Below, piece after piece: positions 45,954-55,668 of a stretch of DNA of 64,000 nt. The translations under genes and the position numbers were made by a program. The DNA lies in NCBI GenBank assembly GCA_947499545.1, contig CANMOZ010000002.1, forward strand, positions 248,001-312,000. The letters are read 5' to 3'. The notes beneath the pieces were generated by a model, which searched no databases, had not been told where the DNA came from, and saw only the letters and a program-made list of their open reading frames with translations. Numbering within the stretch: the stretch's first letter is position 1; the number at the start of each line of letters is the position of its first letter. This stretch comes from an uncultured Saccharospirillaceae bacterium. GTDB lineage: Bacteria; Pseudomonadota; Gammaproteobacteria; Pseudomonadales; Oceanobacteraceae.

Positions 45954-46628
45954 GTGAATCAAAGAATCGAGTCAAGCTTAGTGTTACTTACGTGTTTTAT
46001 CCTCCTTGGATTATCGCTGAATGTTAGAAGTGAATCATTGCTGATCCTAGGCGACAGTATTAGTGCTGGGTATGGCTTTTCAGTTGAGAAAGGTTGGGTG
46101 GCACTGTTAGAGCAACGGCTGCAAAAAGAGGATCTAAATGGAAAGCTGCCGAATACTGTCATAAACGCCAGTGTGAGTGGTGAAACAACCAGTGGCGCTT
46201 TGTCACGCTTGCCAAAACTGCTCAGTACTCATAAGCCAACATGGGTGATTGTTGAGTTAGGGGGCAATGATGGGCTTAGAGGTTATCCACCCACTTCGAT
46301 GCAGCGTAATCTGAATAAGATGGTGAGCCTTTCAAGGCAAGCCGGTGCGGAGGTGATGTTATTTGGTATGAAATTACCCCCCAACTACGGAGCCGCTTAT
46401 TCGAAAGCATTTGAAGGCGTTTTTCAAGCCACTGCAAAAAAACAGGGTGTTCCGTTAATTCCCTTTTTTCTTGAAAAAATCGCGTTAGAATCTGGAAGTA
46501 TGCAGCCTGATGGCATTCATCCGGTCGCCTCTGTTCAAGGTAAAATGTTGGAGGGGGTTTGGCCTTGTTTGCAAGCTTGGTTTATGAAAGAGCAAGACGT
46601 TCAATCTATTTGTCTCAGTAGTCCTTGA
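45954..46628 (+). CDS. tesA: TesA: periplasmic thioesterase/lysophospholipase
   Basis: The 224-residue SGNH hydrolase has a signal peptide (about 1-26, ending NVRSES). The blocks are LLILGDSISAGYG (nucleophile Ser35), SGETTSG (Gly block), ELGGNDGLRG (Asn block) and PDGIHPVASVQ (Asp/His). It hydrolyses acyl-CoA, esters and lysophospholipids in the periplasm. It starts with GTG. The neighbouring ybbAP pair supports the call. Confidence 0.92.
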   Translation: MNQRIESSLVLLTCFILLGLSLNVRSESLLILGDSISAGYGFSVEKGWVALLEQRLQKEDLNGKLPNTVINASVSGETTSGALSRLPKLLSTHKPTWVIVELGGNDGLRGYPPTSMQRNLNKMVSLSRQAGAEVMLFGMKLPPNYGAAYSKAFEGVFQATAKKQGVPLIPFFLEKIALESGSMQPDGIHPVASVQGKMLEGVWPCLQAWFMKEQDVQSICLSSP

Positions 46629-46687
46629 TCTTACTTTCCTAAACGTAACTTGCCTAAAGCGATTGCTTTTTGAATGTAATGCCTCAT

Positions 46688-47782
46688 TTAATTTGCAACA
46701 AAGGGGACAAACTCTAGGACAGCAACCACTGGCATATGATCAGAGGCTAAATGCGCTTCTGTATCAGAAAGTACATAGCCTTCTACTTTACGCCAATCGG
46801 GTGCGTAAAAGACGTAGTCCAAGGTTCTATCGGGTGCTATGTCTTCATATCGATTGGGTGAATAGGTCAGCCATTTCGGCGACTTGCCCTTTGATAACGC
46901 TGATTTGCTAGGGATGCTTGGGAATCTCTCCAATAAGGTCGTGAGTTCAGAGGGGTAGGAGTAGAGGTATCGTTCTTCAGTATTGAGCAGGTCTAACTGT
47001 TCTTGGGGAACCAGATTGAGATCTCCTCCAAAAATCCAGGGAATTCCAGCAGCTTCATATCCACGCAGTAACCTTAAGCTAAAATCCACCTCTTTTGCTT
47101 TTACATCCGAATCATTAGGAAAGGCTTCAAGGTGAGTGTTCATGATTTTCACCAAACGCCCCACTTCTGTTCTTATATCCGTTTCTAAGATGGCTCTTTG
47201 GATATGGAAAGGGCCTGAAAACCAGGGTTTAGGGGTTTGTGGAAGCTGGAATCGAGTGGCTTCCTGGATTTGGTATTTTGATAAAGTTACCAACTCCATT
47301 CCAACGGCTCCCATGATTTTGGGGTGTAGAACTAAGCTTGACCGCCAGTAGTCGGTGCGGGCTGTGCAGGGGTACAGTTTCTTCAGGCGTTGTTGTAGCT
47401 CTGCAAGAAGATTGCGGTGATCGGTGGCGCTGTGGCCATTGTGCATTTCTTGCAGCAAGAGGACATCGGGGGATTCACGCTTGATGATATTTGCGATGCG
47501 CATGAGGTTTTCGTCGACGGAGGATGCTGAGGGACGCTTATCTGGCCCCTTCATGCCGGGGAGATCATAATAAAAAATGTAATCCCTGCCAGCCATGTAC
47601 TGCACGTTATAACTCATCACTTTAAGGGGGCGGTTTTCTGGCAGATTAGGGGTGTCGGGAAGACATTGAATATGAGCCGCTTCAACGGGGTGCGGCTTAT
47701 AGGTATTGGTAAATGCATATATCCAAATACCGGCGACAGAAGCCATGGTCAAGAAGATACAAAAAATGAGTGTTTTTTTCAT
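46688..47782 (-). CDS. Exported endonuclease/exonuclease/phosphatase family protein
   Basis: The 364-residue protein has an N-terminal membrane anchor or signal (about 4-25), then an EEP fold: VMSYNVQYM, VLLLQEMHNG (catalytic Glu), FGGDLNLVP and the end HLASDHMPVVAVLEF (Asp-His). Members cleave phosphodiesters in DNA, RNA or phospholipids. The export signal argues for a sphingomyelinase- or DNase-like periplasmic or surface enzyme, but the substrate is unknown. It is divergent from apbE. Confidence 0.82.
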   Translation of the reverse strand: MKKTLIFCIFLTMASVAGIWIYAFTNTYKPHPVEAAHIQCLPDTPNLPENRPLKVMSYNVQYMAGRDYIFYYDLPGMKGPDKRPSASSVDENLMRIANIIKRESPDVLLLQEMHNGHSATDHRNLLAELQQRLKKLYPCTARTDYWRSSLVLHPKIMGAVGMELVTLSKYQIQEATRFQLPQTPKPWFSGPFHIQRAILETDIRTEVGRLVKIMNTHLEAFPNDSDVKAKEVDFSLRLLRGYEAAGIPWIFGGDLNLVPQEQLDLLNTEERYLYSYPSELTTLLERFPSIPSKSALSKGKSPKWLTYSPNRYEDIAPDRTLDYVFYAPDWRKVEGYVLSDTEAHLASDHMPVVAVLEFVPFVAN

Positions 47783-47900
47783 TGCCTATTCATCCTGTCT
47801 AGGCGGTTTCATCCTGAATGAATTGCGATCCCGATCCAGTTATACTCGGTTTTTCACATTAGCCACCATTGAAACAATTGATGGAGGGAAGTCAACTCCC

Positions 47901-48983
47901 ATGTTACCTACGCTTAGTGCTTTCATGTCAATCGCTAGAAGACAAGCATTTTTCTTATTCGTGACTCTGATAATGCTGCTGGGGTGCGAATCCAAATCAG
48001 GCCCAAGTGTTCAGCAAATGTCGGGCCCAACGATGGGTACGAGCTATAAAATTAAGTGGGTAGAAGCTCAAACTGAGACAGAGTTCGAAGAATTGCAATC
48101 TCAGGTCGATGCGCTGTTAGAAGCAATAAATGCTCAAATGTCGACGTATCGCCCTGATTCAGAGCTTTCTCAGTTGAATCAAGACCAACAGGGTAAGTGG
48201 CATCAGGTTTCCCCAGAACTGATATATGTCCTTAAAGAAAGCCAAAAAATACATAAGCTGACGGCGGGTGCCTTTGATGTCACCATCGGCCCTTTGGTCA
48301 ATCTATGGGGGTTTGGGCCAGAGCCGGACCCTGATGATAAGCCGTCTGCCGAAGAAATCCAAAAAGCGATGCAAAGCGTTGGGATGGGAGCGATCAAAAT
48401 CGAACACAAGCGCGTCCGTTGGGCGAAACCTCGATATGTTGACTTGTCAGCCATAGCCAAAGGATACGGTGTGGATGCCGTCGCTAAATTATTGATTAAT
48501 AAGGGTATCAAAAGCTTTTTGGTTGAGATTGGTGGGGAAATATTTGCCCAGGGCGTAAAGCCTGACGGAAGCGCTTGGCAAATTGCGATTGAGACGCCGA
48601 CCTATCACCAGCGAGGTATTCAGGAAATACTTCCTCTTGAAAACATGGGGATGGCGACTTCAGGCGATTATCGTAATTATCAGGAGTTTAACGGGAAGCG
48701 CTTTAGCCATACCTTAGATCCTAGAACGGGTAACCCAGTGACCCATAGTTTGGCCTCAGTGACAGTGGTTGCTAACACAACGGCAACGGCCGATGCATTG
48801 GCGACCGCTATACTGGTTATGGGGGAGAAAGAAGGCTTACTCTTTGCGGAAACTCAGAATCTACCGGCCTTACTGATTGTGCGAGAGGGGCAGGGGTTTA
48901 AGCAAATCGCTACAAAGGCGTATCATCGTTTGAAGCAGTCTACCGCTGCTGTTACTCAGCAGATAAGTAAGGAGTCAACATGA
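47901..48983 (+). CDS. apbE: FAD:protein FMN transferase
   Basis: The 360-residue lipoprotein (lipobox LMLLGC near residue 29) has the ApbE fold: GPTMGTSYKIKW, TAGAFDVTIGPLVNLWGFG, VDLSAIAKGYGVDAVA, FLVEIGGEIFAQG, SHTLDPRTGNPVTHSLASVTVV and ATADALATAILVMG. It attaches FMN covalently to NqrB and NqrC. I chose the ATG at 47901, preceded at some distance by GGAGG; the longer frame includes the neighbouring promoter. It overlaps nqrM by 4 bp. The nqrA-F genes that usually precede it are not here, so this pair is displaced from the nqr operon. Confidence 0.92.
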   Translation: MLPTLSAFMSIARRQAFFLFVTLIMLLGCESKSGPSVQQMSGPTMGTSYKIKWVEAQTETEFEELQSQVDALLEAINAQMSTYRPDSELSQLNQDQQGKWHQVSPELIYVLKESQKIHKLTAGAFDVTIGPLVNLWGFGPEPDPDDKPSAEEIQKAMQSVGMGAIKIEHKRVRWAKPRYVDLSAIAKGYGVDAVAKLLINKGIKSFLVEIGGEIFAQGVKPDGSAWQIAIETPTYHQRGIQEILPLENMGMATSGDYRNYQEFNGKRFSHTLDPRTGNPVTHSLASVTVVANTTATADALATAILVMGEKEGLLFAETQNLPALLIVREGQGFKQIATKAYHRLKQSTAAVTQQISKEST

Positions 48984-49240
48984 GTACTTTTATCGTTGTT
49001 TTTCTTTTTATGGGATGCATCTTGCTCATGATGGCCGTTGGGGTGCTGTTTGCAAAAAAACCCATAAAAGGCTCATGCGGTGGTATGTCAGCATTAGGAA
49101 TGGATACAGCCTGTGACATCTGTGGCGGTGATAAAGACCGATGCGAGAAAGAAAGTGCTAAAGCCGCGAATGAGGCAAATGTTCGCACCTCTTTGTTTAA
49201 AGACGCAATGGTTGACTCTAAGATGCAAAACGACCAATAA
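48980..49240 (+). CDS. nqrM: Na+-NQR maturation protein NqrM
   Basis: The 86-residue protein has one membrane helix (about 4-25) and the conserved Cys cluster GSCGGMSALGMDTACDICGG plus DRCEKE. NqrM is needed to assemble the Fe site of NqrD/NqrE. Its ATG overlaps the apbE stop. This pair implies a Na+-pumping NADH dehydrogenase elsewhere in the genome. Confidence 0.93.
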   Translation: MSTFIVVFLFMGCILLMMAVGVLFAKKPIKGSCGGMSALGMDTACDICGGDKDRCEKESAKAANEANVRTSLFKDAMVDSKMQNDQ

Positions 49241-49322
49241 AGCGATGGCTTAAGTTATATCAAGTAAGCCGATTAGGGTACTGTTCAGGGGATTAAGAGG
49301 TGGGGGTTACTAAGAGGTAAAT

Positions 49323-50717
49323 ATGGCCGATTATCATTATGATGTAGTTGTTATTGGGTCGGGTCCTTCAGGAGAAGGAGCGGCCATGAATGCAGTAAAA
49401 AAAGGTAAAAAAGTTGCCGTTGTTGAGCAAAGAAATGCGTTAGGTGGAAATTGTACGCATGTGGGAACCATCCCTTCTAAAGCTTTACGACATGCTGTTA
49501 AACAAATCATGCAATTCAATACGAATTCGATGTTTCGTGATATTGGTGAGCCGCGTTGGTTTTCCTTTCCTAGAGTATTGAAAAGTGCCGAACGTGTTAT
49601 TTCAAAGCAGGTAAAACTCCGAACAGGGTTTTATGCACGTAATCGAGTAGATGTGTATCATGGGCATGCGCGTTTTAAATCGGCAACCACGTTAGAAGTT
49701 TTCGAGGGGTTGGTAAGTAATACGCGATTACATGCTGACCAAATTGTAATAGCGACGGGCTCAAGGCCATACCGTCCTGCCGATGTCGACTTTAATCACC
49801 CACGCATTTACGACAGTGATACCATTTTACGTTTAGAACATACACCCAGAACGTTGATCATTTATGGGGCTGGCGTTATTGGCAGTGAGTATGCCTCTAT
49901 TTTTTGTGGTTTAGGGGTTAAAGTCGATTTGGTAAATCCCGGCGAGCGAATTCTTTCTTTTTTGGACGACGAAATTTCAGATGCGCTCAGTTATCACTTG
50001 CGTGACAGTGGCGTTTTGATCAGGCATAACGAACAATGTGATCGTGTAGAAGGAAGTGATAAAGGGGTTGTTCTGCACTTGAAGTCGGGTAAAAAAATTC
50101 GGGCTGATGCCATGCTGTGGGCACTTGGGCGCTCGGGAAATACCGATAATTTAGGGTTAGAGAACATAGGGCTCTCAGCAAATAGCCGTGGCCAACTCGA
50201 AGTTGATGAGCAGTATAAAACCCATGTGCAAAATATTTATGCTGCGGGTGATGTGATCGGTTGGCCAAGTCTCGCTAGCGCCTCTTACGATCAAGGGCGA
50301 TCTGCTGCCGCACACATCACGCATAGCGAAGATTTTTGGTGTGTGAAAGATGTACCTACGGGTATTTACACGATTCCAGAGATCAGCTCTATCGGGAAAA
50401 CGGAACGTGAACTAACCGATGAGCAGGTACCCTATGAAGTGGGCCAAGCTTTTTTTAAAAGCATTGCGAGAGCTCAAATCACAGGGGAAAGTGCCGGTAT
50501 TCTGAAAATTTTGTTTCATCGGGAGACTTTTGAAATTCTCGGTATCCATTGTTTTGGGGACCAAGCTTCGGAGATTGTCCACATTGGGCAAGCCATTATG
50601 AAGCAAACCAATGGGGGCAATACGATCAAGTATTTCGTTAATACAACTTTTAATTACCCCACCATGGCCGAAGCCTACCGGATTGCGGCATTAAACGGGC
50701 TCAATCGCGTTTTTTAG
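49323..50717 (+). CDS. sthA: Soluble pyridine nucleotide transhydrogenase
   Basis: The 464-residue flavoprotein has the FAD site [39 protein letters not shown] keeps only the first of the two redox cysteines of dihydrolipoamide-dehydrogenase relatives, as SthA does. An NAD(P) site ([15 protein letters not shown]), [21 protein letters not shown] and a C-terminal dimer domain follow. It passes reducing power between NADPH and NADH. A strong terminator follows. Confidence 0.94.
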   Translation: MADYHYDVVVIGSGPSGEGAAMNAVKKGKKVAVVEQRNALGGNCTHVGTIPSKALRHAVKQIMQFNTNSMFRDIGEPRWFSFPRVLKSAERVISKQVKLRTGFYARNRVDVYHGHARFKSATTLEVFEGLVSNTRLHADQIVIATGSRPYRPADVDFNHPRIYDSDTILRLEHTPRTLIIYGAGVIGSEYASIFCGLGVKVDLVNPGERILSFLDDEISDALSYHLRDSGVLIRHNEQCDRVEGSDKGVVLHLKSGKKIRADAMLWALGRSGNTDNLGLENIGLSANSRGQLEVDEQYKTHVQNIYAAGDVIGWPSLASASYDQGRSAAAHITHSEDFWCVKDVPTGIYTIPEISSIGKTERELTDEQVPYEVGQAFFKSIARAQITGESAGILKILFHRETFEILGIHCFGDQASEIVHIGQAIMKQTNGGNTIKYFVNTTFNYPTMAEAYRIAALNGLNRVF

Positions 50718-50746
50718 TGAAACCCCATTCTTTTTACTTAATGAAA

Positions 50747-50777
50747 TATAAAGCAAGCATCGGCTGCTTGCTTTATA
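50747..50777 (+). terminator. Terminator of sthA
   Basis: TATAAAGCAAGCA pairs perfectly with TGCTTGCTTTATA (13 bp) around a 5-base loop, 30 bp after the sthA stop. Confidence 0.75.
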
Positions 50778-50852
50778 GTCTGCTCAAGTGTCATATCGCC
50801 TGCTGAAATGTGAACGGCAACCAGCAGGATTGCTTCTTTTGGAATTCAGATT

Positions 50853-51452
50853 ATGTTGACTTTTACTCGCCCTGATTTGCCTTGGCTTACATCAAATGCC
50901 TTTCAAGCATTAACAGAATGGCAAGACCAAGCGTTTGGGCTGGCAATGGCTGAGAGGAATCTCCCCAATTACAGTTTATTCTCTGAAGCAACAAAATTTG
51001 GTGATCCAGACTTTGCACGTAAGCTCATGAACAAAGGTTGGAGCTATCTTTCGGGAGAATTAAATTCTCTTAAAAGTCTGGAACGTCACTTGGAAGAATG
51101 GGAAGACTTGATCCCTGATCCGGAAGATTTTGATGCCTATGGCGTGTACCCTGCATTAGACGAAGCAGTTGCCATTCAATCCGCTATTTTGGCAATTTTA
51201 GATCCTGTTTATCGCGTAGGTCAGGATTGCTCCGAGTTGAGTTGTAGCACTATTGCCTCTTTTCTGGAGGTGATTGATGCAAACGAAGAAGATTCAATGG
51301 CATTTTGGGAGCAAGAATTAAGTTTCCAGCAAGTGTTGATTGATAAAGTACAGGCGGTTGGAACGCCTAGCGGGCAAAGCGTTAATCAAATTAAGCGCTA
51401 TGCCCAAGGAGATGGCTCCAGTCAAATTGGTATTTGCCTGAGTGATGAGTGA
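50853..51452 (+). CDS. yjaG: YjaG family (DUF416) protein
   Basis: The 199-residue acidic helical protein matches YjaG: WQDQAFGLAMAERNLPNYSLFSEATKFGD, LEEWEDLIPDPEDFDAYGVYPALDEAVAI and FWEQELSFQQVLIDKV. Family length is about 196. Function is not established. It stands alone between sthA and a lipoprotein gene. Confidence 0.88.
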   Translation: MLTFTRPDLPWLTSNAFQALTEWQDQAFGLAMAERNLPNYSLFSEATKFGDPDFARKLMNKGWSYLSGELNSLKSLERHLEEWEDLIPDPEDFDAYGVYPALDEAVAIQSAILAILDPVYRVGQDCSELSCSTIASFLEVIDANEEDSMAFWEQELSFQQVLIDKVQAVGTPSGQSVNQIKRYAQGDGSSQIGICLSDE

Positions 51453-51496
51453 GTCATAAATAATGGAGTTTAGCCAGATCTGAATGGGAGGAGGTT

Positions 51497-51976
51497 ATGA
51501 TGCTTTTAAAGCCACTATTGAGCCTATGCGGAGTAACTCTACTTTGTTCTCACATGACAGGATGTGCTTTGGGGGGGGCTGCGCCAGCTGCTGCTGCGGG
51601 TGTAGCCGCCGCGGAATATGGGAAATACAAGCAGAACGTACGAAAGCGCATGGAGTATTTAGGGTCCTACGAACCAGATCTGCAACCGAGAAGCGCAGAA
51701 GCCATAGCCAGAGGCGATGTGAAATCAGTTCTGGATTTGTATACGAGCATTGTGGACAGCAAAGACTATAGCTATTCCGTGAGAGCCGAGGCGGCTTTCC
51801 AAATAGCCTTAATTCATATCAGCGTCTTGAACCCTGAAGCCGATTTGGCAAAAGGGGTTCATTGGCTGGAGCGTGTAAAAGTAAGCTATCCGAAGACAGT
51901 TGTTGCGACTAAGGCAGAAGCACGATTGAGGAATCTCGATACAGATTCAATTGCAACTGGGGCATTACCTCAATAA
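51497..51976 (+). CDS. Hypothetical lipoprotein with helical repeats
   Basis: The 159-residue protein has a signal peptide with a lipobox ending MTGC (about residue 23). An Ala/Gly-rich linker follows, then a helical region (about 60-150) resembling tetratricopeptide-like hairpins (AAFQIALIHISVLNPEADLAKGVHWLERV). GGAGG lies before the ATG. Likely outer-membrane or periplasmic; no family recognised. Confidence 0.65.
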   Translation: MMLLKPLLSLCGVTLLCSHMTGCALGGAAPAAAAGVAAAEYGKYKQNVRKRMEYLGSYEPDLQPRSAEAIARGDVKSVLDLYTSIVDSKDYSYSVRAEAAFQIALIHISVLNPEADLAKGVHWLERVKVSYPKTVVATKAEARLRNLDTDSIATGALPQ

Positions 51977-52148
51977 CAGGGGTTTGTTGGGCAAACAAAG
52001 CACTTCACGCAGGGTGAAGGTGTAAGGCAAATTCTCATAAAAACTTATTAAAAGTGTCATGAAATTGTCTAATGGGTCTATTTTGTGGTATTTTCGCGCC
52101 CAACAACCTTTTAGAGTTGACTCAAATTAACGAAATCTAGGAGTCTTC

Positions 52149-53573
52149 ATGCAGAATCCTGCCATTATCGGTACCTTTGCTGTGTACCTCATTGGGATGT
52201 TTGTCATCGGGTGGATGGCCTACCGTCGTACGACCGCGATGTCGGACTATATCTTAGGTGGCCGTACGCTTGGCCCTTGGACTACGGCGTTAAGTGCAGG
52301 CGCTTCTGATATGAGCGGTTGGCTGCTTTTAGGGCTACCAGGTTATGCTTATGCAAGTGGATTGGTTTCGTTTTGGTTGGCCTTAGGTCTTTGGTTAGGC
52401 ACACTCCTTAATTGGCACATCACAGCCAAGCCATTGCGTGAAGCCAGTGTTAAGTACAATGCCCTGACCATACCTGGCTACTTTCAAGCACGGTTTAACG
52501 ATCAAACCCCTTGGTTGAGGAGCCTCTGTGCTGTTTTCATCTTGGTTTTCTTCCTGTTTTACACCAGTTCAGGTCTCGTAGCTGGCGGCAAGCTCTTTGA
52601 AACAGTATTTGGGCTTCCCTATGAGTGGGCGGTGATTGTGGGGACTGCTGCCATTGTTTCTTATACCTTTTTTGGTGGCTTCTTAGCGGTTTCTTGGACA
52701 GACCTTATTCAAGGCTTGATGATGGCCGCAGCGCTGGTTTTTGTGCCAGTCTATGTGTTCCTGACCCCAGATATACACGAGGCTGCTGCTCTTCCGGCTC
52801 TTTCTCTTTGGACGGATTGGGGAACGAATGAGACTCTTTCAGCTATTAGCTTGGTGAGCTTAATGGCTTGGGGGCTCGGTTATTTTGGGCAACCTCATAT
52901 CTTGGCGCGTTTTAAGGCCATTCGTTCTACAGAGGAGTTGACGGCTGCCAAGTGGATTGCGGTTTCATGGACGGGTATCGCTCTGGTATTTGCGATTGCC
53001 GTGGGCTTTGCCGGTAAAATGTACTTCGGCCAACCTTTGGAAGATTCAGAGAAAGTCTTCATCAATCTGGTTCAGGCGATGTTTCATCCGCTGGTGGCCG
53101 GCATTCTAATGGCCGCAATTTTGGCAGCTGTGATGAGTACAGCGGATTCTCAGTTGTTGGTTAGTTCTTCTGCCCTTGCTGATGATCTTGTCAGTGCTTG
53201 GCATCACTCGCCCGTATCAGAAAAAACCAAAGTCCTTTTGGGACGATTGACGGTTTTTGGGTTGGCCATCGTCGCATGTTGGATTGCATTGTCGCCTGAT
53301 AGCAAGGTGTTAAGTCTTGTGAGTTATGCTTGGGCAGGTTTTGGTGCAGCGTTTGGCCCAGCAATATTACTGTCACTGTATTGGAAGCAAATGACCCGAA
53401 TGGGTGCTATTGCCGGTATTCTAGTCGGCGGTTTGACCGTGGTTGTATATAAGCAACTTTCAGGTGGAATTTTTGATCTTTACGAAATTGTACCAGGGGT
53501 TGTTTTTGCTGCGGCTGCCATTGTTCTAGTGTCTTTGTACGGCCCTAAAGATATGGAAGATAAAACAGCCTGA
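52149..53573 (+). CDS. putP: Sodium/proline symporter PutP
   Basis: The 474-residue membrane protein of the SSS family has about thirteen helices, with YILGGRTLGPWTTALSAGASDMSGWLLLGLPGYAY (Na+ and proline site) and GYFGQPHILARFKAI. AAVMSTADSQLLVSSSALADD comes later. It imports proline with Na+. AGGAG precedes the ATG. A putA catabolic gene is not adjacent. Confidence 0.93.
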   Translation: MQNPAIIGTFAVYLIGMFVIGWMAYRRTTAMSDYILGGRTLGPWTTALSAGASDMSGWLLLGLPGYAYASGLVSFWLALGLWLGTLLNWHITAKPLREASVKYNALTIPGYFQARFNDQTPWLRSLCAVFILVFFLFYTSSGLVAGGKLFETVFGLPYEWAVIVGTAAIVSYTFFGGFLAVSWTDLIQGLMMAAALVFVPVYVFLTPDIHEAAALPALSLWTDWGTNETLSAISLVSLMAWGLGYFGQPHILARFKAIRSTEELTAAKWIAVSWTGIALVFAIAVGFAGKMYFGQPLEDSEKVFINLVQAMFHPLVAGILMAAILAAVMSTADSQLLVSSSALADDLVSAWHHSPVSEKTKVLLGRLTVFGLAIVACWIALSPDSKVLSLVSYAWAGFGAAFGPAILLSLYWKQMTRMGAIAGILVGGLTVVVYKQLSGGIFDLYEIVPGVVFAAAAIVLVSLYGPKDMEDKTA

Positions 53574-53631
53574 CTTGAAAGCCTCATTGTGGAATCGCTT
53601 GGGCCCCTAAAAGCTCAATAAAGCCCGCACC

Positions 53632-54183
53632 CTAAGGCTTTATGTCATGAGAAGAAAGCGGAGGAAACTCCGCTTCATGCGCGACCCGGACGGCTTGGAA
53701 TCGCTCGCCTGTTTCTAGGTTGCAATAAAGAATTTGGTCTTCATCGATTCTCTGAATCAGAAATGCGTCGTAATAGGTTGGTTCATCGGGTGGGGAGGCA
53801 ATAAAGCCGCTCGGTGTTTCCCAGCCTCTGAAGAGCAGAAACCGAACCATACCCGAAACACCCCAGTAGCCGACCTCCACTTTGTCTTCCACGTCACCTG
53901 TTTGGTCAGGCTCTCTAAAGACAGATCGGTAGGTACCATCTGCGTAATGGTGGGTTAACCATTGATAACGTTCTTTGCCAGACATCTCTTTCACGCCTTG
54001 CCAAGAGCCCAACAACATCTCACGAGCATAGGCACGGTTAGTGACCTGAGTGGCCACTGGGCACAGCCCTCCTTCCACAGCTTTCACTTCATTGCCGGAG
54101 CCCATCAATGAGTGGGATGAGCAGCCTGACAACAGCAATAGCGAAAAAAAGCCAAGGTAAGTCTGGAATTGGGAGTTAGACAT
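53632..54183 (-). CDS. Hypothetical lipoprotein
   Basis: The 183-residue protein has a lipoprotein signal (LLLLSGC near residue 21). A globular domain follows, with EMLLGSWQGVKEMSGKERYQWLTHHYADGTYRSVF, then VGYWGVSGMVRFLLFRG and ILYCNLETGERFQAVRV, a lipocalin-like pattern of paired strands. I chose the ATG at 54183 because it begins the signal; an earlier ATG adds seven residues. Function unknown. It is 220 bp downstream of the type III operon and converges on putP. Confidence 0.65.
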   Translation of the reverse strand: MSNSQFQTYLGFFSLLLLSGCSSHSLMGSGNEVKAVEGGLCPVATQVTNRAYAREMLLGSWQGVKEMSGKERYQWLTHHYADGTYRSVFREPDQTGDVEDKVEVGYWGVSGMVRFLLFRGWETPSGFIASPPDEPTYYDAFLIQRIDEDQILYCNLETGERFQAVRVAHEAEFPPLSSHDIKP

Positions 54184-54403
54184 AGAACTTGCCCCTAACT
54201 GCAACTGCGGAATATCACTTTCCTATAGACAGTGTAGGCGTATATTTACCAATTTGGCTGATGGTGCCAGAAGAAGTTGTATTCTTTGAAAGGAGGGCCG
54301 GAACCGGCGAGAGCCTTACATTCTGTACAGAGCTTAAGTGTTCTGCGCTATAAATTGAAAATGAAAGTAAAGGCTTGTAACCAATATGGGTAGGATCGGG
54401 CCG

Positions 54404-55024
54404 TTAGCCCGGGGTGAGAGACTTACGAATGCCTGCTTCCAACGCTGCTAGCTGGCTGTCTAGAGAAGCATCAACAACACCGGTTTCCGTTTCCAGTAAA
54501 CAACCAGAATATTTAACCCTAGGGTCTGCCTGGACCTCGACGAAACCGATGTCTGGCAGGCCATCTAGCAACTCTTGAACGCGTTGGGAAACGTTATCTG
54601 CTTGGTCTGGGTGTACTCGAAGTGACACACTTTTTTGATGACGAGCGTGGGTTAAGGCTTCTCGAGTAATTTTTAATGTTAAGTCCGTTTGGTCAAACCC
54701 ATGCACTATGGTTTTAACAGCGGACATGACCAGTTCAGCTAATTGCTGATCAGCATGCTTTAGAAATTGATCTCGAGCGGTTTGAGCCTCGAAGAGCATC
54801 TCTGACTGGAGCTGACGTGCTTCATTTATACCGTCCTGGTAGCCACGACGTTTCTCGGTTTCATAGGCTTCATGGGCCTCTCGCTCGATTTGAGAGGCTT
54901 TGTCTTTTGCAGCCGCTACCAGCTCTGCTGCTTGCAAATATCGACTGTATTCAATGGCTTTCAGAACTTTTTGACCTGGAGCCAATTGCAGGTGATCAGT
55001 TTTTAGTTCAATGAACGCGAACAT
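54404..55024 (-). CDS. sctL: Type III secretion ATPase stator SctL (YscL/PscL)
   Basis: The 206-residue protein has a coiled N-terminal half (residues 30-100, AELVAAAKDKASQIEREAHEAYE) and a C-terminal domain with SVSLRVHPDQADNVSQRV and DPRVKYSGCLLETETGVVDASLDSQLAALE. This is the SctL/FliH pattern that also resembles V-ATPase subunit E. It tethers and restrains the ATPase SctN at the cytoplasmic sorting platform. It overlaps sctK by 22 bp and is the last gene of the operon here. Confidence 0.88.
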   Translation of the reverse strand: MFAFIELKTDHLQLAPGQKVLKAIEYSRYLQAAELVAAAKDKASQIEREAHEAYETEKRRGYQDGINEARQLQSEMLFEAQTARDQFLKHADQQLAELVMSAVKTIVHGFDQTDLTLKITREALTHARHQKSVSLRVHPDQADNVSQRVQELLDGLPDIGFVEVQADPRVKYSGCLLETETGVVDASLDSQLAALEAGIRKSLTPG

Positions 55025-55668
55025 AATGGATCCAAATGTTTATGAACTTTACTCATAAGCGTATTAAAGCGCTGATGTTCAGATGCATGAATAAAATCTG
55101 CTGGATAAAAGCTTATCTGCCAATCTCTAGGAAACCACGTCTGAATTCTTTCTTGGGCTGAGCTCGGTATGGGACTGCCTTGTTGACAAAGCAGCACATC
55201 TAAACCAAGTTGGCACAAGTTGCTGGCAAGTTGGTCAATGGGAACTTCTCGGTGCCAGTGACTGGGCCACTCAGATAACAATAATGACACTTGGTGGCGG
55301 CAATACTGCAGCAGGTTATCGTCCAAAACCGTTTTGCATTGATCAATGTCTGATTTTAAAACTAACCGGTTGAACTGTTGATGGCAAAAGACAGCCCCTA
55401 TATAGGTTAGGTAGAGCCTGATGTACTGTGGCGGTTGTTTCCAAAATTTACCTGAAGCAGATGCCAGCCAATCCCAATCGGTTGTTGTCCATTTCGTTAA
55501 TTGCTGGTTAACCCACTGGTTAAGTGATGAACTCTTTCTCCAGTTCCACGAAAAGGTTTCACTTGAGTCCCCCAGCCAATGTTCTAACCAACTGGGGTCG
55601 CATCGATGAAGAGGGGAAACGGGCCAAAGTGATACAGAGCCTTTCTCGACCCCTTGAAGAGCCATCAT
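55003..55668 (-). CDS. sctK: Type III secretion sorting-platform protein SctK (YscK/PscK)
   Basis: The 221-residue protein is of the poorly conserved SctK family. It is recognised by its place between sctJ and sctL and by length and composition, with clustered Trp and His (SPLHRCDPSWLEHWLG, FPRDWQISFYPADF). SctK links SctD to SctQ in the sorting platform. It overlaps both neighbours. Sequence motifs alone would not settle it; context does. Confidence 0.75.
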   Translation of the reverse strand: MMALQGVEKGSVSLWPVSPLHRCDPSWLEHWLGDSSETFSWNWRKSSSLNQWVNQQLTKWTTTDWDWLASASGKFWKQPPQYIRLYLTYIGAVFCHQQFNRLVLKSDIDQCKTVLDDNLLQYCRHQVSLLLSEWPSHWHREVPIDQLASNLCQLGLDVLLCQQGSPIPSSAQERIQTWFPRDWQISFYPADFIHASEHQRFNTLMSKVHKHLDPLCSRSLN